A DNA stretch of 64,000 bases from Hymenobacter edaphi (lineage in GTDB: Bacteria > Bacteroidota > Bacteroidia > Cytophagales > Hymenobacteraceae), in the NCBI RefSeq assembly GCF_003258365.1, contig NZ_QHKM01000001.1:806001-870000 (forward strand), written 5' to 3'. The notes below the pieces were generated by a model. It was not told the origin of the DNA. It searched no databases and saw nothing but the letters and a program-made list of their open reading frames with translations. The position numbers were made by a program, and so were the translations under genes. This document shows, piece by piece, positions 62,633-64,000 of the stretch. The first letter of the stretch is position 1. Each line of letters opens with the position of its first letter.

Positions 62633-63235
62633 TTAGCCGGCCGCCGGTTGCGGCACCTGATTGAACAGCGCGTCCATCAGCTGATCAAAGGAGTATGCCT
62701 CGCAGAACATGCTGTCGGCAATGGGGTTGCAGGCCACGCGGATAAAGCCCGGGCGGCCGTTCAGGCTGATCAAATCGATGGTGACGGTACCGAAGCGCTG
62801 CTGGCAGCGGCCCGTGTCGGGGCAGTCCGAGGGGCTGGGCTTAAGGAAGTGCTTGGCAATGGTTTCGGTGCACTGGGGCAGCCGGCGGGTGCGCACATCC
62901 GAGGCGGCCAGGTGGTAGCCGAGCGGCAGCGTCCGGTCGCGCAGCAAATCGAACAGGTGCTGGAAGTTGGCGGCGCCGATACCGGGGTCGAAAAACAGCA
63001 GGGCCCCGGGCTGGCCGCAGGCTTCGAGGCGCTGCACGCGGGGGCCGCCGTGGCAGGGGGGCAGGCCGGCTTTGGCGTAGTGATAGGCCTTGAAGTAGGC
63101 ACCGAGCCAGGGGCGGTAGGCGGCCTGCTGCTGCCACTGCTCATACGCCCGCAACTCGGCCGCTGAGCGGTGCAGCGGCTGCCAGTCGGCGTCGGGCCCC
63201 GGGCCCTTAAGCAAGCGGCGGATAAAGTGTAGCAA
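62633..63235 (-). CDS. Cys-containing protein of unknown function
   Basis: 200 residues, no signal peptide and no membrane helix, so probably cytosolic. It carries eight cysteines in all, including GLPPCHGG, EACGQPG, LPQCTE, DCPDTGRCQQ and VACNPIADSMFCEAY, which suggests a metal or cluster site, though none matches a standard Cys spacing. The N-terminal helices are basic (MLHFIRRLLKG). No family is recognised. It converges with the M1 peptidase gene, sharing a 34-bp hairpin. Confidence 0.55.
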   Translation of the reverse strand: MLHFIRRLLKGPGPDADWQPLHRSAAELRAYEQWQQQAAYRPWLGAYFKAYHYAKAGLPPCHGGPRVQRLEACGQPGALLFFDPGIGAANFQHLFDLLRDRTLPLGYHLAASDVRTRRLPQCTETIAKHFLKPSPSDCPDTGRCQQRFGTVTIDLISLNGRPGFIRVACNPIADSMFCEAYSFDQLMDALFNQVPQPAAG

Positions 63236-63310
63236 GGTGGGAAAGGTGCGCGGAACGAGCTGAAAACACGCATTTCCCGAAATAGTTTCGGCCCCGCGGC
63301 CGGCCGCGCG

Positions 63311-63775
63311 TTAGCGCACCCGCTTCCACACCTGCGCCCGGCCCACCAGCGCAAAGCCGATGTAGCCTTTTACCTCCAGCAGATCGGGGGCCACCGTGCG
63401 CACGTAGCAGGAATACGTGCGGCCGTTGTCCGGATCGTAGATCTGCCCCCCGTCCCAGCGGTTTTCCTCGCGGTTGTAGTGCAGGTCGTGAATGATGGTC
63501 AGGCCCACGTGCGGCTGGTTGCGGCGTTTGGGGTCGGGGTTGTGCACGTCGAGGCGGGGCTTGCCTTCGGCGTCGGTGGCGTGCAGCCGCTGCACGATGC
63601 GCCCGCACAGCTGTTCGCCGCAGCGGTAAAACTCCACCTGGGTTTCGCCCGGCTCGTCGGCCCACACGCCCAGGGGCATGGCCGGGGGCGCGGCCGTTTG
63701 GGCCCGCAGCGCCGGGGGGGCGGCCAGTAGCAGCGTCAGAAGCAGAAAACGAAAAAAGCGCACGGCGGGAGGCAT
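63311..63775 (-). CDS. DUF2147 domain protein, copy 1
   Basis: 154 residues. A signal peptide (FFRFLLLTLLLAAPPALRAQ) precedes the DUF2147 domain with GVWADEPGETQVEFYRCGEQLCGRI, IYDPDNGRTYSCYVRTV and the ending LEVKGYIGFALVGRAQVWKRV. DUF2147 proteins are small periplasmic beta-barrels of unknown role. Its C-terminus is strikingly similar to that of the next gene. Start ATG 63775 removes an upstream non-conserved extension. Confidence 0.85.
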   Translation of the reverse strand: MPPAVRFFRFLLLTLLLAAPPALRAQTAAPPAMPLGVWADEPGETQVEFYRCGEQLCGRIVQRLHATDAEGKPRLDVHNPDPKRRNQPHVGLTIIHDLHYNREENRWDGGQIYDPDNGRTYSCYVRTVAPDLLEVKGYIGFALVGRAQVWKRVR

Positions 63776-63832
63776 TAGGCAGGAGGCCCAAGGTACGCAA
63801 CGCCCCGCAGAACGGCTCACCCCCAAACGAAC

Positions 63833-63864
63833 AGCCGCCGGCTCCGTTTGCGGAACCGGCGGCT
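63833..63864 (-). terminator. Hairpin terminator between the DUF2147 genes
   Basis: AGCCGCCGGCTCCG (63833-63846) pairs with CGGAACCGGCGGCT (63851-63864) except one mismatch, with a short loop. It lies at the end of the right-hand DUF2147 gene. Confidence 0.55.
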
Positions 63865-63889
63865 GAGCCAGTCAGAAAGGGCTGGGGGC

Positions 63890-64000
63890 TTATTTCACCC
63901 GCGTCCAGGTCTGCGAGCGGCCAATCAGCGAAAAGCCGATGTAGCCTTTCACTTCCATGGTATTGGCGTTGAGCAGCTTCATGTAGCAGGAGTAGGTCTT
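63890..64000 (-). CDS. DUF2147 domain protein, copy 2 (C-terminal fragment)
   Basis: The gene runs off the right edge; 36 C-terminal residues remain, ending in TAA. They read KTYSCYMKLLNANTMEVKG and end YIGFSLIGRSQTWTRVK. This aligns closely with the end of copy 1 (RTYSCYVRTV...VKGYIGFALVGRAQVWKRVR), so the two are tandem paralogues on the same strand. A hairpin separates them. The start and any signal peptide lie outside the window. Confidence 0.85.
   Translation of the reverse strand, partial: KTYSCYMKLLNANTMEVKGYIGFSLIGRSQTWTRVK

Overview
The window is high-GC DNA from a Bacteroidota bacterium, most likely a Hymenobacter-like member of the Cytophagales. Three things support this. Many genes are preceded by the Bacteroidota -7 element TAnnTTTG (for example TACCTTTG, TAACTTTG, TATCTTTG) and lack an obvious Shine-Dalgarno. 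Secreted proteins carry type IX secretion sorting domains of both kinds: A-type at 15419-17437 and 60484-62556, and the gliding-motility-associated B-type at 58032-60281. Many proteins are short lipoproteins or envelope proteins. The placement rests on reading motifs, not on a database search.

Layout. 1-10 kb: end of a MATE exporter, fumarylacetoacetase, a gene broken by an in-frame TGA, a NifU/Mrp iron-sulfur pair, a frameshifted gene remnant, DNA primase (TTG start), a Shelph-like phosphatase and a TrkA-type potassium channel. 10-20 kb: an interspersed inverted repeat, two overlapping GT4 glycosyltransferases, an AT-richer orphan ORF, ribBA, an exact 80-bp palindrome, a VCBS/FG-GAP T9SS cargo protein and a tandem pair of secreted paralogues. 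20-32 kb: an ABC transporter, an M14 carboxypeptidase, RidA, DoxX, surE, several lipoproteins and an unrecognised 977-residue coiled-coil plus beta-rich envelope protein. 32-45 kb: a run of envelope hydrolases (DUF1028, histidine phosphatase, M28, S8, M23), a LigT-like protein, a PAS histidine kinase and an OmpA lipoprotein. 45-57 kb: an HTH membrane protein, a two-lobed retropepsin-like protein, an HMG-CoA-lyase-like enzyme, a LutA-like protein, dapA, a polysaccharide deacetylase, rhodanese, ligA and DUF4920/DUF3108 proteins. 57-64 kb: a stand-alone cytochrome oxidase subunit III-like protein, a ninefold heptamer repeat, a large T9SS cargo protein, an M1 aminopeptidase and tandem DUF2147 genes.

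The content is mostly chromosomal housekeeping plus envelope and secreted functions. There is no prophage, CRISPR array, transposase, rRNA or tRNA that I can see. The most unusual material is structural. A set of very long, nearly perfect hairpins, several with 34-40 bp stems and zero or GCAA loops, sits at gene ends. There are two GTCATT...-type interspersed inverted repeats and a pure (CAACTGG)9 array. Three AT-richer orphan ORFs (2026-2892, about 13400-13914, 48059-48331) look like newcomers among high-GC neighbours. I did not find a convincing multi-gene novel system. The best single unknowns are the 977-residue protein at 27825-30758, the coupled small pair at 56467-57052 and the hairpin family.
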